From NCBI RefSeq assembly GCF_003073045.1, contig NC_037592.1, positions 9,204,007 through 9,268,006 of the forward strand: 64,000 nt of DNA. The letters are read 5' to 3'. This stretch comes from Pomacea canaliculata (Eukaryota; Mollusca; Gastropoda; Architaenioglossa; Ampullariidae). Of the stretch, positions 26,601 through 36,243 are shown piece by piece. Position numbers and translations under genes: made by a program. The notes under the pieces were generated by a model that saw nothing but the letters and a program-made list of their open reading frames with translations, searched no databases and was not told where the DNA came from. Numbering within the stretch: position 1 is the stretch's first letter; every line of letters starts with the position of its first letter.

Positions 26601-27559
26601 TATACCTACCTCTAGTGGAGAATGGACGGCCTGGAAGGCCAGGTACAGGAAGAGAGGCTGAGATGTGTTGTGCGCTTCAAGGATGTCTTGTGCACGGCGA
26701 GAAAATGCGAACTAAAATAAATATTAAAATGATGTTAGCATAAAGATATTATTATCTACGGCGCTTTTGTTGTTAGTCTTCTCATCATTATCGTCAATAA
26801 CATGTCATCGTCATCACTTTCCTCACCACCCTCATCTTGTCTTACATCCCCACTCATCTTTTTTTCTCCCCAGTGCCGACTGTCAGAAACAGAACTAAAT
26901 AGTTAGTCGCTCATTTCTAGCGATTATCATTACTACCACACATCACAATAACAAGACTGTTGTTTCAGCAACACAGTCACAAATATTTTAAAGTTTGAAA
27001 TCAAAGATTTTACATCACAGCGATTTTAAGCCGTAGACGTCTAAATATAACTCATTCTTCTCTTAATAATCTTCCTCATCATCAGAGTAATAAGGCAAGC
27101 TTGCTGTTAATGAAAGCTTTTCAGAGGAAGTTGTAGGAAATGCAGAAAGTGAACACAATCTTTCCAATGTTCAGACCGTAGGAAACGGAGAGTGCTTACC
27201 GTGGAGTAGACTCCTATAGCCTTGTCCTCCACATCTTCGTTGAACCGGAAGTCCAGAGCTCCTTCTAGAATAATGACAATTAATAATAATCAGCTTAAGA
27301 TCGAGTTCGTCGGGATGCACTGCTGCTGTTATTTTTATTGGTAGTGATATTGTTTCTACAGGTGGTGCTGCTAGAAATAATACTGCTACAAGTGCTGCTA
27401 CTACAGGTATATTACAGTGTTGCTACTTGTGATGTTACTACTTGTGCTGCTACATCTCAGCCATCCTTTATATTTTTGTTATTGTATTTTATATTGGGCG
27501 ATGTAAATAAGAGCAAAGTCTTACGAGTGACTCGATTGTAATAGTCCTCATGGCCTCAC
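23642..27559 (-). pseudogene. Arylsulfatase 3, 3' part (exons 6-14 plus a scrap of exon 5)
   Basis: Exons in order: partial exon 5 at about 27524-27559, then 27200-27264, 26610-26711, 26319-26385, 26066-26163, 25515-25653, 25210-25268, 24548-24659, 24183-24322, 23642-23850. They encode the second half of an ARSB-like sulfatase ([46 protein letters not shown]). Signs of decay: exon 10 is 139 nt, not 140 (one base lost after ACCCGG); the exon 12 donor reads GA (CATCAG|GAAGAG) where sister genes have GT; and a base lost near the end replaces ...WSPGWC by a longer tail ending YPHAHD. Exons 1-5 lie 7.3 kb away at 34834-36243, beyond the protease A block. Exons 6-14 are otherwise full length and well conserved, so the inactivation is recent. 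Confidence 0.85.
24732..24875 (+). mobile_element. Non-autonomous hAT-type MITE, GC-rich family 2
   Basis: A 144-bp element from CAGGGCCGTGC to ACGGGCCTG with a perfect 8-bp duplication ATAATAAA on each side (24724-24731, 24876-24883). It lies in an intron of arylsulfatase 3. It is closely related to the element at 30800-30977. There is no coding capacity. The 8-bp duplication and CAGGG end indicate hAT. Confidence 0.87.
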
Positions 27560-27629
27560 TTTGGTGAATAAACAAAGTATTTTTGGTTTATATAGTTTGC
27601 TTTATTGAAAAACAATGGTCAGTGGGAGG

Positions 27630-28060
27630 GTAGGCAGTAGTATACGTCGATTAACGATATAATTCTAAAATAAGGGAAGCTATCAGAACCTTTATCTTAC
27701 CACAGTATGTCCTCCTGTTGGCGTCTGTAATGTGGGAGCAAAATGTTTCTTCGTAGAAAGCATGCACCTGAGAACAGAAACAAATTCCTCATTTTTGTAG
27801 GTCTGTACCAACACACACACACACACACAGTGACAAAGACATACAAACATGCACACACACATACAACTGCATATCTACATGTATAATGCAAGCACATTTT
27901 TCACGTAGTCTGTACCAAACACAAACATATATACATATAAAACACCTGTTAATGCTTTCTTTGATGCTGTGAGATTATTGTACTCATGCATTTTATTTCC
28001 TTGTTTACACCGTTAATAAAAACAAGAAGATGTATTATGTAAAGGTTTCAAAATGTTGTG
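27630..28060 (-). repeat. Duplicated arylsulfatase exon 8 with flanking introns
   Basis: This stretch repeats 26197-26580 of arylsulfatase 3: same intron words on both sides and a second exon 8 at 27701-27767 (67 nt, intact acceptor CAG and donor GTAAGA, encoding [19 protein letters not shown]). The CA tract in the downstream intron is longer here. The other exons expected around an exon 8 are missing, so this is a rearranged fragment at the edge of the inserted block. Confidence 0.85.
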
Positions 28061-28200
28061 CCCAATGTATCAGTAGCTGGCTTCTTTCTTTTGGAACAGC
28101 GAGGACTCGACACTTCCAAACTACAACACATTATAACTTTTTTGAAACTGTAATTGTCACTAAGCTAAATTCCTAAGTGCATAACTTTAGTTTGTGTTTT

Positions 28201-28240
28201 AGTGCTGCGGCAGAACTACCACTGACTTTATACCTTCACA
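28201..28240 (-). promoter_or_regulatory. Orphan arylsulfatase promoter copy
   Basis: Matches the upstream region of arylsulfatase 5, including TATAAA (minus; TTTATA at 28227-28232) and the CTGCCGCAGCAC start region. Downstream of it no arylsulfatase first exon follows: homology stops at 28201. If still active it would transcribe non-coding DNA toward the duplicated exon 8. Confidence 0.5.
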
Positions 28241-29287
28241 TTTGTTTCTGTTTCGATAGAAGTCAATGACCTGCCAGCATCATTAGTGAACGTTAACACA
28301 CGCTGGTGTTTTGAATCTGGTTATTCACCCTAGAGGTGCACCACACATGGCGCTGAATATAACTGAGGAATTTAGTTCCCACATTTCACGATGACTGGCA
28401 AGAAAACACGAGAGTGTGTGTCAGTTTTTGCTGCTTCATTTTTGGATGAAATTCTGTAACCTGCCTATATCATCCTCAAACTTTCATAGATAAAAAAATA
28501 TATAAAACTGCGTAAATGATTGCAAGCTTTGTGTGAATGAATGTATACATCACTCGTCTGGCGATCATAGTATGGTACAGAAAAAGCTGGTGGATGTCAT
28601 TGTAATATAAAATGTTAATGTAGGTAAGAAGATTCTATTTTAAAAATCCCTCATGGCGAATGTACCAATGTGCGTGCTGTGTCAGCAGTCATGGCCCCAT
28701 ACATGGCGCGTGTGCAGCAATAACTTGTGCAATAAACTTCGGTGTATGCTTCTTAACTTTCGACCTTTACAAAAATACACCAAAAAATAAACAAACAACA
28801 CTTAGACTTATATTTCAACATATAAAATAACGAAAAATGTTGACAATAAATACATGTCCCTATAACAAAACAAGTTGTTTACAGACACAACGCGAGACTA
28901 TTGTTGATACGGTCACGTGGCCTAACATTAAAGGAAAACTACAGTCGCGGGTTGTGCAGGAAGTGATACACTTGTACCTTTAGTGGGTGTTATCTTCATG
29001 TTATTATCAGCCTCATTATGAAACATTTGAGTGTTTGGTCTATACTATTTTGCAAATACCTTTTTTTAGTATACTTTCAGTATGGGCATGATCTTTGTTG
29101 TTGGCATTGTTTAATTCTAAGAATAATCATGGGGTTATTTTTTTTGTTTTGTTTTTACTCAGTATAATAAAAGAGAACGGAAGCGCCAGTGGCAATGGAA
29201 AGGAGGCGATAAAAAAAAAAGTGTCAACAAAGCCCACTCGAGACTAACAACTCTGTGAAAAGTGCCAAGCGTGTTTTTTAAAATTGT

Positions 29288-29293
29288 TTTATT
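29288..29293 (-). terminator. Polyadenylation signal AATAAA (minus), protease A
   Basis: TTTATT on the plus strand, 83 nt beyond the protease A stop. It is conserved in position in protease B. Confidence 0.65.
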
Positions 29294-29375
29294 GTATAAT
29301 TCCGCACAGACACAGGATGGCAGAACGTTGAAACAGTTTCAACGCCATCGCGACTGTCGTCGGAGTGAGCAGAGC

Positions 29376-32300
29376 TCAGCCCATGCCGGAGGCTATGGTA
29401 GAGATCCAGGGCAAGTACGAGCTCACACGGGTGTAGGCAGTCGGGTAGCTAAAGAAGGGATTGAAAGACGAAATGTTATATATTTCCTTTAGTATAATTT
29501 GATGTTCATATAATTCTCATGTTATAAACATGAAAACGTGATCCATCACTAGATATTATTTTTAATATAATTTTTTTTATATTTTAAATACTAACACGAA
29601 TTACAATCACGATTACCTGAAGACGTTCTTCTATGGTTTTAAATTATTAGTAATGTTAGTATTTACGCATAAGGAATAAGTGATCCAACCTTTGATCGCT
29701 AAGTAGAAATTAATCGCAACATACATATAATCAGTGCACATATAGATATATAGCTATTCCCAAATTTCTTAGACCTCTAATATTAACTTTAATGAGGTTA
29801 ATCTGTAAAGGGATTCTAAAGGCAAAATAAAACTGCTTAGAATCGTGTACAGAGTAGGATTCACTTGAATCTCGTCTATTTATAGGTGTGTTCATGTGGA
29901 AAACGTTGAAGGTTTGTAGTAGAATGTTGTGTTTAATAAGAGAAATTACGCGAAACTTTTTTTGCTTCCACGAAGTCTCGTTCTCCGTCACGTGACCCTA
30001 TGACGTGTGGTTTCCATAGTGAGAACCATGCCTCGAGAATGTGCTGCACCCGATTGAAACAAAAAGATGGAAAAGATTCAAAATTTTCTTTTCATCAGTT
30101 TCCGAAAGACAGAGCCTTACAAGCCTGACACACAGAGTGCGTCATACGAATAAACAGACGACGTCAAATCTTCGCAATGACCTCAGACACTTTGATCCTG
30201 TGCATGTGACGTCACAAGGAGACTGACGTCACAATAAGACTCCTCTGCTTGACCATCTCGGGAAGCTATCGTGGTTACTCGGCGGAAGGACACAAGGGTC
30301 GATTTCACTGGATTTTTTCAATTTTTATAAACATCGGCAACCGAAATAGTGCTAATAAGTGGTAATTAAGTGAGAAACGAATCCTTTATTTCTCCTGTAT
30401 CGCTCTCGTGCTCTGTAATTGTAACTAAATATATTTTTGAAACGGTTGACCGTCGCCAGAGCCTTATCACAAGCCTTGAGTTTCCCTTTAAAAAGGTGCA
30501 TTTTATATTAATTTCCATACACACGGAATGAAGCCACTCACTTGGTCAGACATCCGCTGGCCACGAAGCTGGCCAGACCCACCACAGTGTTACCAACGCT
30601 GGCAGGGCCGCCACTGTCACCCTGATTTTGAAATTAAGGATTACAGATTATAATGAATTATTTTCAGAAAAGCACGTGGAGATTGGCCTCACATTACTGA
30701 CGTCACTGAACGCCGCAGCCAATCCGATTGCTTCTAGCAAATGCTAATTCGGCGTTGCCCAATCAAAAAGCCTTTTGCTCATTTACACGAGAGAGGACTC
30801 AGGGCCGTGCTTAGGGGCAGGCGGACGAGGCATCTGCCTAGGGCTCCGCGCTTCAAGGGGCCCCGCGCTTTTGATTGACATGTGACTTTAGATCCCAACT
30901 AAAACCGTGTGATCGTGGCGTGAGGGCCCCGCACATGCCCATTGCCTCGGGCCCCGCGGGGGCTAAGAACTGGCCTGAGAGGACTTGACAATTTGCAATT
31001 GCCTAGGATGTTTAATGGTCTTTCTTTTGCACAACCAAGGCTTAACATTTTAAGAATTAGCAAAATGAATTCAATCAATTTATTTTATAATAATTTTGTA
31101 TTGGGGGCTAACCTTTAAAAGTCCAGCTTACTGAGAATTCGAACAATTCTTTCAGAAAAGGTTCTCAAAATGTACTGAACTCTGATTCTGTCACAAACAT
31201 TGCATTAATAATAACAGTCGAACTCGCATTCAGTCTTTAACGTTATGCAGGACAAATAATTCGACAGAACTTAAGTGTGTTAGCTGCATACATCAGGGTA
31301 GCTGTTGATTATATTTCTGACATAATGGCGCCTAGGGTGGCCATGTCCATATATGATATCTCAGACTCATGCAGCATACGTACATTGCATCCTCCGTAGA
31401 TTCTGTCACCCAGGTCCTTGACACAAATGTGGTAGGCGGCGCTGATGGTGTTGCCAAAGTAGGTGCGGCACTTGGTGTTGGACAGGACCTCCACATCGCC
31501 TCGCTTCAGTCTGCTGGGCTCAGTGCCCCCACCTGAGCAGTGGACATGTGTTTATGGCTTTATTTGGCAGGAAACTGTTTCCCCCTTTTCGGTATGTCTA
31601 ACTGTTAAAGGAGAAATGATTAATGAAAAATTGAACAAACTAAAATACTCAGAGAGAAGTGTGTGTGTGTGAGAGAGGACATAAAAGTATACTATGCAGA
31701 AGTGAACATTGAGTTTGATCATGCGATGACTATTATTAGCTGTCCGCGCACCACTGTTAGGCTGGGCTGATAAAGGGAAATGGACTATGTAGATGCCTAG
31801 AACCAGGGCCGCCGAGAGCCAGCCCGGGCCCCGGGACAGACCTCTCCGGGCCCCTTGTACTTGTAATCGTAAATTATTTTCCCAGTATATAATGTATGTT
31901 TACAATTCGAATCTCAATAAGAAGAAGAAGAAAAAATCCACTGACCAAGGCCGGGCCCCCTTGACAGCCGCGGGCCCGGGTACACCAGACCCCCCTGTCC
32001 CCCCCTCTCGTCAGGCCTGCCTAGAACTACATCCCTAGTAACAAAGACCATTTATCACCAAAGATGTGAAACAGTAGATCAGTAGGCACTACTCACCATA
32101 CAGGCGACCCCAGCCAGTGATGACGGCGGACTGGCCAGCGTAGTCAGAGGGGGACGGAAGGTTGGGGGGCTGGCAGTACCTGTCTAATGTCAAGGATGGG
32201 GACAACGCCAGCACCGCGATGTCATTGGGGAATCCGCTTGTGCTTGGACTGTAGCTGGGATGCTGAATAGAAAATACAAAAATGTAGTCTTGTCTGACTC

Positions 32301-33809
32301 TATGTGTGTAGTTTAGCATGTCTGTAAGAATAAAAACAACACACACACGTGTGTGTGTGTGTGTGCGTGCGTGTGTGTATTATATATATATGTGTATGTG
32401 TGTCCATTCGCTCGGATTAAATAGAAAACACAAAAAAAGACATATGAAACCCTAACCCTTCCCTCAAAATAAAATTGTGAATTTGAAATGTAAGGGGACG
32501 TAAGCACCATCAGAGTAGAGTTATCTGGAATCACACGTACCACAATGACAACGATGACACCAACCGTCTGTCGCCATGACTCGGATGTATGGATGTTGTG
32601 AGCTCCACACATCACTTGGAACCTTGAACTTGAAACAAAATCAAGACGTCATATCTAAACTTAAAAAAGCGGAAATTTTCCATAATATTTAAGGCACGAA
32701 AAACAGTAAAACTTGCCTCGCCTGTCTAGGAGTAGGTTTCTTAAACCCTCCGTTGTCTCGCACGCTCTCTTTCCTCTGATTCTTCACTGGATGTATAAAT
32801 ATTACAAGTTTATGTGTAACTCTTACGTATACAATTTTTATATATATTTATGTGAAGCCTTTATTTACAATCTTCATGTCCAACTTATTTTTCACTGTTT
32901 GGGGAGAGAGTGATTGTATGAAGACTTGAATGTAGAATGTCGATGTCTAGCTTTGTCTACTGTAGAAGGAGACATGACTATGTGACAGCATGTAGACAGC
33001 TGTGTGCGGCAGGTTCTTACGCAGCAACTCCAGCCACACAGTGAGCAGCTGTCAGCGCGAAGTTGTTGTTGTAGACCACAGCTCCACAGATGTGCGAGCC
33101 ATCGCGCTGCAGGGACAGTTGCCATGGGAACGAGTTAATTGGGTTCACCACGTAGCCATTGACAATGTAGTTGTCGATCTCCGCGTCTGAGGTTTAAAAC
33201 AAAACAAAGTACATGCCGGTAGTTGTCTTCAGGTAATTAATCATTAGTGGTGAGATAAATGTAGTGAGTATGCTTCGCACGCACGCACCTTATCAAAAAC
33301 AAAATAAACACATTATCGACATTCGGTTAATTCACTTTCTGAATAGAAATAATAGTTTGATTGATTTAGTAAAGACTTTGGAGTAATTCATTCTACAAGG
33401 TCAAAAATATGAATCTAAGGGAAATGAGTGAAACTCTGTCTTTCTCTGAGACTGACTGTTCTTTCGCTTCGTTTTTTGACAATTCTTCATTGTTCTTTGG
33501 TTCTTTTCCTCTTGTTTTTTTTTCTTTTTATGTTCATTTGTCTAGTGTTTGATAATATTTTTTATCGCTTTCTTTCATTTTTGTACCTTTTTTTTTTTTT
33601 CTTTCGCTTTTCCACAATTTAGCTACTTTTTTATGAGATTTGGTGTTGACATGTTTTCTTTTTTTTTCTTTATAGTTTTCTTCTTCACAATTCTTTTTCT
33701 GAGTGATGACATCGTTATCAGGAACAGGTAAAGATGCTTTGTACAGAAGGACATACTTACTAGCGGCCTGTAAACACAGGAGAGTCAGCGAAAACAAAAC
33801 AAACAACAT
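29376..33809 (-). CDS. Chymotrypsin/elastase-like serine protease A (intact, 7 exons)
   Basis: Secreted S1-family endopeptidase. Exons: 33761-33809, 33021-33186, 32541-32622, 32097-32262, 31384-31532, 30542-30621, 29376-29448. The sum is 765 nt, 254 aa in one frame. It has a signal peptide (MLFVLFSLTLLCLQAA), a short propeptide ending DNY, and the mature N-terminus IVNG. The triad is His in LTAAHC, Asp in NDIAVLAL and Ser in GDSGGP; cysteines flank the His and the pocket as usual. Residue 189 (chymotrypsin numbering) is Gly, with Val216 and Thr226, so neither the trypsin Asp nor the chymotrypsin Ser; the last two are elastase-like. Cleavage after Tyr to release IVNG is unusual, as most zymogens use Arg/Lys. 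It lies inside the arylsulfatase 3 locus on the same strand, with its own TATA box and poly(A) signal. Confidence 0.92.
30028..30128 (+). pseudogene. THAP-type zinc-finger N-terminus relic
   Basis: A start MPRECAAPD is followed, after one lost base, by a frame reading KDGKDSKFSFHQFPKD. This matches the opening of THAP domains (M-P-x-x-C-A-x-x-x-C ... FHxFPKD), a C2CH DNA-binding module found in P-element-like transposases and in host regulators. The rest of the domain (the later Cys and His) is not seen. It sits in the roughly 700-bp segment present in copy A but absent from copy B. Two perfect CRE sites follow at 30207-30214 and 30224-30231, and an E-box-like CACGTG precedes it. It is either a transposon scrap or a displaced first exon. 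Confidence 0.55.
30207..30231. promoter_or_regulatory. Two perfect CRE palindromes
   Basis: TGACGTCA occurs twice, 17 bp apart start to start, in the copy A-specific insertion. The pairing is unlikely by chance in AT-rich DNA. Function is inferred only from the CREB/ATF consensus. Confidence 0.45.
30800..30977 (+). mobile_element. Non-autonomous hAT-type MITE, GC-rich family 2
   Basis: A 178-bp relative of 24732-24875 with the same CAGGGCCGTGC and GGCCTG ends. A perfect 8-bp duplication AGAGGACT flanks it (30792-30799, 30978-30985). It lies in intron 5 of protease A. The internal part is longer than in the other copy. Confidence 0.87.
31804..32019 (+). mobile_element. Non-autonomous hAT-type MITE, GC-rich family 1
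   Basis: A 216-bp element, CAGGGCCGCC to CAGGCCTG, flanked by a perfect 8-bp duplication CCTAGAAC (31796-31803, 32020-32027). It lies in intron 4 of protease A. The paralogous intron in protease B (around 53616-53640) lacks it, an empty site. It is shorter in its core than the 4772-5070 copy. Confidence 0.88.
32345..32404. repeat. (TG)n/(TA)n microsatellite
   Basis: An alternating TG tract running into TATATA, in intron 3 of protease A. It is contracted in protease B. Confidence 0.85.
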
Positions 33810-33832
33810 GGCGACGGCCCTCGTGCGCTCGT

Positions 33833-33868
33833 CACTGAAGCAACTCGAGACAACCGAAGTCTTATAAA
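33833..33868 (-). promoter_or_regulatory. Core promoter of protease A (TATA + initiator)
   Basis: On the minus strand, TTTATAAG (plus 33861-33868) lies about 30 nt upstream of TCAGTG (plus 33833-33838), a match to the invertebrate initiator TCAGT. The ATG follows at 33809, leaving a 5' UTR of about 27 nt. The same elements and spacing occur in protease B. Confidence 0.65.
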
Positions 33869-34330
33869 GGTGTTCACTGTTCTCCACCTGTTCAGTTCTC
33901 ATTCTCGACAGTCCTCGAGTTATTTGTAACATAATCTGTGACAGAGAAAGAGGTTTCACTGTAAGTCAAGTAATTGTAATAATTACAAGTTTATTGCTTG
34001 GTGAGAGGCTGCGAGAAGTGAAGGAGAGAGTTGGGTGCACGTGATGAGTGTTTATGAAATATTGCGGTTATATGGATGTAGTGATGAGTCAGTGTATTTG
34101 TAGGGAATGTTTTATGTTGTGAGATGATTTTCAGTATTCCACAAGGCTCGGTTCCAGGACTGGTTTTCCTGATCATCGCCGCTGTCGACATTCATCAAAC
34201 AGCATGTAGTCCATCATCATCATCATCTTAATATAAAATACGAAAGATAAACAATTGAAACAATCTTCCCAGCACACTGGCATTTACATTGTATAGTATT
34301 TTAGTCTCATAACAGTGCACAATACAATTT

Positions 34331-34351
34331 ATATATATATATATATATATA
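34331..34351. repeat. (AT)n microsatellite
   Basis: A pure TA run upstream of protease A, followed by GT-rich low-complexity sequence to about 34660. Confidence 0.85.
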
Positions 34352-34833
34352 TCTCATTATATATAAGATATTGACCCTATAAATATATGTAAAACACAAA
34401 TAATGTGAGCGCGAGTGTATGTGTGCGAGAGAAAGAGACAGACTGTGTGTGTGAGAGTGTGTGTGTATGTGCGTTCCTGTTAGTGTTACATGTTCACAGC
34501 TTCGTTAATATCAATGTGAGTGCCTTAATAAAGCTTTTGTTTCGGGGCTATGTACTTGCTGAGCCTCGCAAATGTCTTGTGCTTGATTGTTTGTTTGTGT
34601 GTGTGCGCGTGTGTGCGGTGTTTATGTGTTCTTTTGTGTGTGTGCGCGCGCGTCCGCACTCAGCATGTGCATGTTTTTCTGTGTCTGTTTGCACTTATTT
34701 TATCTCTCCTCTATTGTAACATGATTATAATAACAGTTTTTACGACAGTAGTTATGTTGATGATTATAGTGGTGATGATGAAGATTGCAGCGAATATCAA
34801 AAGCAATATTTGTAAATAAGAGCAAAGTCTTAC

Positions 34834-36243
34834 GAGTGACATGATTGTAATAGTCTTCGCCGGCGTTGTAGTAACCATAGAAACTGTCAAAACCACGAAA
34901 TCTCGGCGTGTACTTCCAGTTGCAGAAACCAAGGTGCCATCTGTTTACAAACAACAACAGCCACAATAACAACAACTAACATCATGCTATTACAAAAATT
35001 AAAAGCGGTGTTGATAAAATATAGAAAAACAAATCGTTTGTGAAAAATCCTACGAGATGTTTCTCCAAGGACAACTCAGTACTCAAACAAAGACCTTTGA
35101 TGCAGGAAACGTGTGTGCTCAGTGTCAGTGGCAGTGGCAGTGTCCTTGCACCATAAGTAGTGCAGAGATGACATGTTAGCAGAATGTTACTTTGATAGTG
35201 CAATGTTTCAAAATTATCATACAGCTGAAACATTTACAAGTAATGACATCTCTATTTTTCCTGTTTATACCACGGTCACACTTTTCGAGCGGTGTGACGT
35301 GTGACGTGCGAGGGGTGACGTGTGACATGTGAAGTGCTCACTTGCCGATCGCGTGCGTCACATATCCCACTTGCTGCAAGGCCTGTGGAAGGTAGAAAAG
35401 CTGGCTGCATCGAACGAATGATGAAGTGCTGAAACATTTCGAGTCATTTAGTTAGTGGATGACTTTTTAATTGTTTTACTTGTGCTGACATTGTTGTTTT
35501 TACTACTACGAAGCCTTCTGCTAGTGATGTTGCTCAAGCAGGAGCAGCTGTACTGGGTTCTGTCAGTCACACCCACCTGCAGGCCAGTGTGGAAGGGGAA
35601 GTAACCAGACATCAGCGCACTTCTTGATCTGCAGAGTTATGTAACTTGTTGTTATCAGAAAAAAACGTAGGCGCAATAATTATTATTATTAATAACACAC
35701 AGCTGTATACACAAAAAGTAGTCTGATTTTCTCAGCTGATATGGTAATTGCTAAAATATAATCTGTCTGCACTTGTTTATTTGTTTATGACTGACGAACA
35801 TCTGAGTGACGAGGGATGTGTTACTTGTGTAAGTGACGGACTTACGGTGAGCACACGGGCTGGACATACGAGTTGCCGAGAATGATTCCATTGTGAGCCA
35901 AGTGGTACAGGTTTGGGGAATGCAAGTTTGGATCCTCCCAGTTCACATCGGCCCAGCCTGGAGAAGTTACAAACATTCAAACATTCATATGCCAGGCCAG
36001 TAAACCGTTTTGTTATTCATTCAGTCAACATTAGCTAAGCTGCATGTGTGTGTTTGTGCGTGTGGGCACTGCGTCTGCTTCTTTTTATGTAAAAAACACA
36101 TTTTGCCAAATGCTTACCTAGGTCATCAGCAATGATGAAAATGATGTGAGGAGGGTTTGAAGCCCGAGGTTTGGTGTGGATGCACATCATGATGGACAAC
36201 ACACCGCCATACACAACAGCGACATGTGGAAACTGTCAGCCAT
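34834..36243 (-). pseudogene. Arylsulfatase 3, 5' part (exons 1-5)
   Basis: Exons: 36118-36243, 35846-35957, 35577-35628, 35342-35428, 34834-34940. They encode the catalytic N-terminal half ([51 protein letters not shown]). Exon 1 is 126 nt rather than 127, breaking the frame in the signal-peptide region. Exon 4 has lost 17 nt (87 versus 104) across the segment that reads ENVTTL in copy 4. Exons 2, 3 and 5 are intact with good splice sites. The matching exons 6-14 are at 23642-27264; the protease A block lies between, and the end of exon 5 with adjoining intron (about 48 bp) is present at both edges. Divergence from copies 2 and 4 is modest, so the break is recent. Confidence 0.85.

Larger units (their letters stand above)
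28201..34810 (-). repeat. Segmental duplication, copy A (arylsulfatase promoter + protease gene)
   Basis: Collinear with 51174-56377, starting at AGTGCTGCGGCAG and ending at AGCAATATT in both copies. Copy A is longer because it holds a roughly 700-bp insertion near 29797-30495 (with a THAP-like relic), an extra stretch near 30777-31281 and two hAT MITEs. It interrupts arylsulfatase 3. The shared part covers an arylsulfatase upstream region, the whole protease gene and its upstream flank. Confidence 0.85.

Noticed and set aside
30160-30240. A functional cAMP-responsive promoter for protease A
   Set aside because: The CRE pair lies deep in an intron, about 3.6 kb downstream of the protease start site, and is absent from the paralogue; more likely carried in with the THAP-like insertion.
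33534-33959. A 141-codon open frame overlapping protease A exon 1
   Set aside because: It reads upstream through the promoter and on through the exon 1 donor into a T-rich intron. Only the 16 codons from the ATG at 33809 are real.
34405-34819. Long Cys/Val-rich open frames on the plus strand
   Set aside because: Produced by TG and GC alternating low-complexity sequence; no gene signal.
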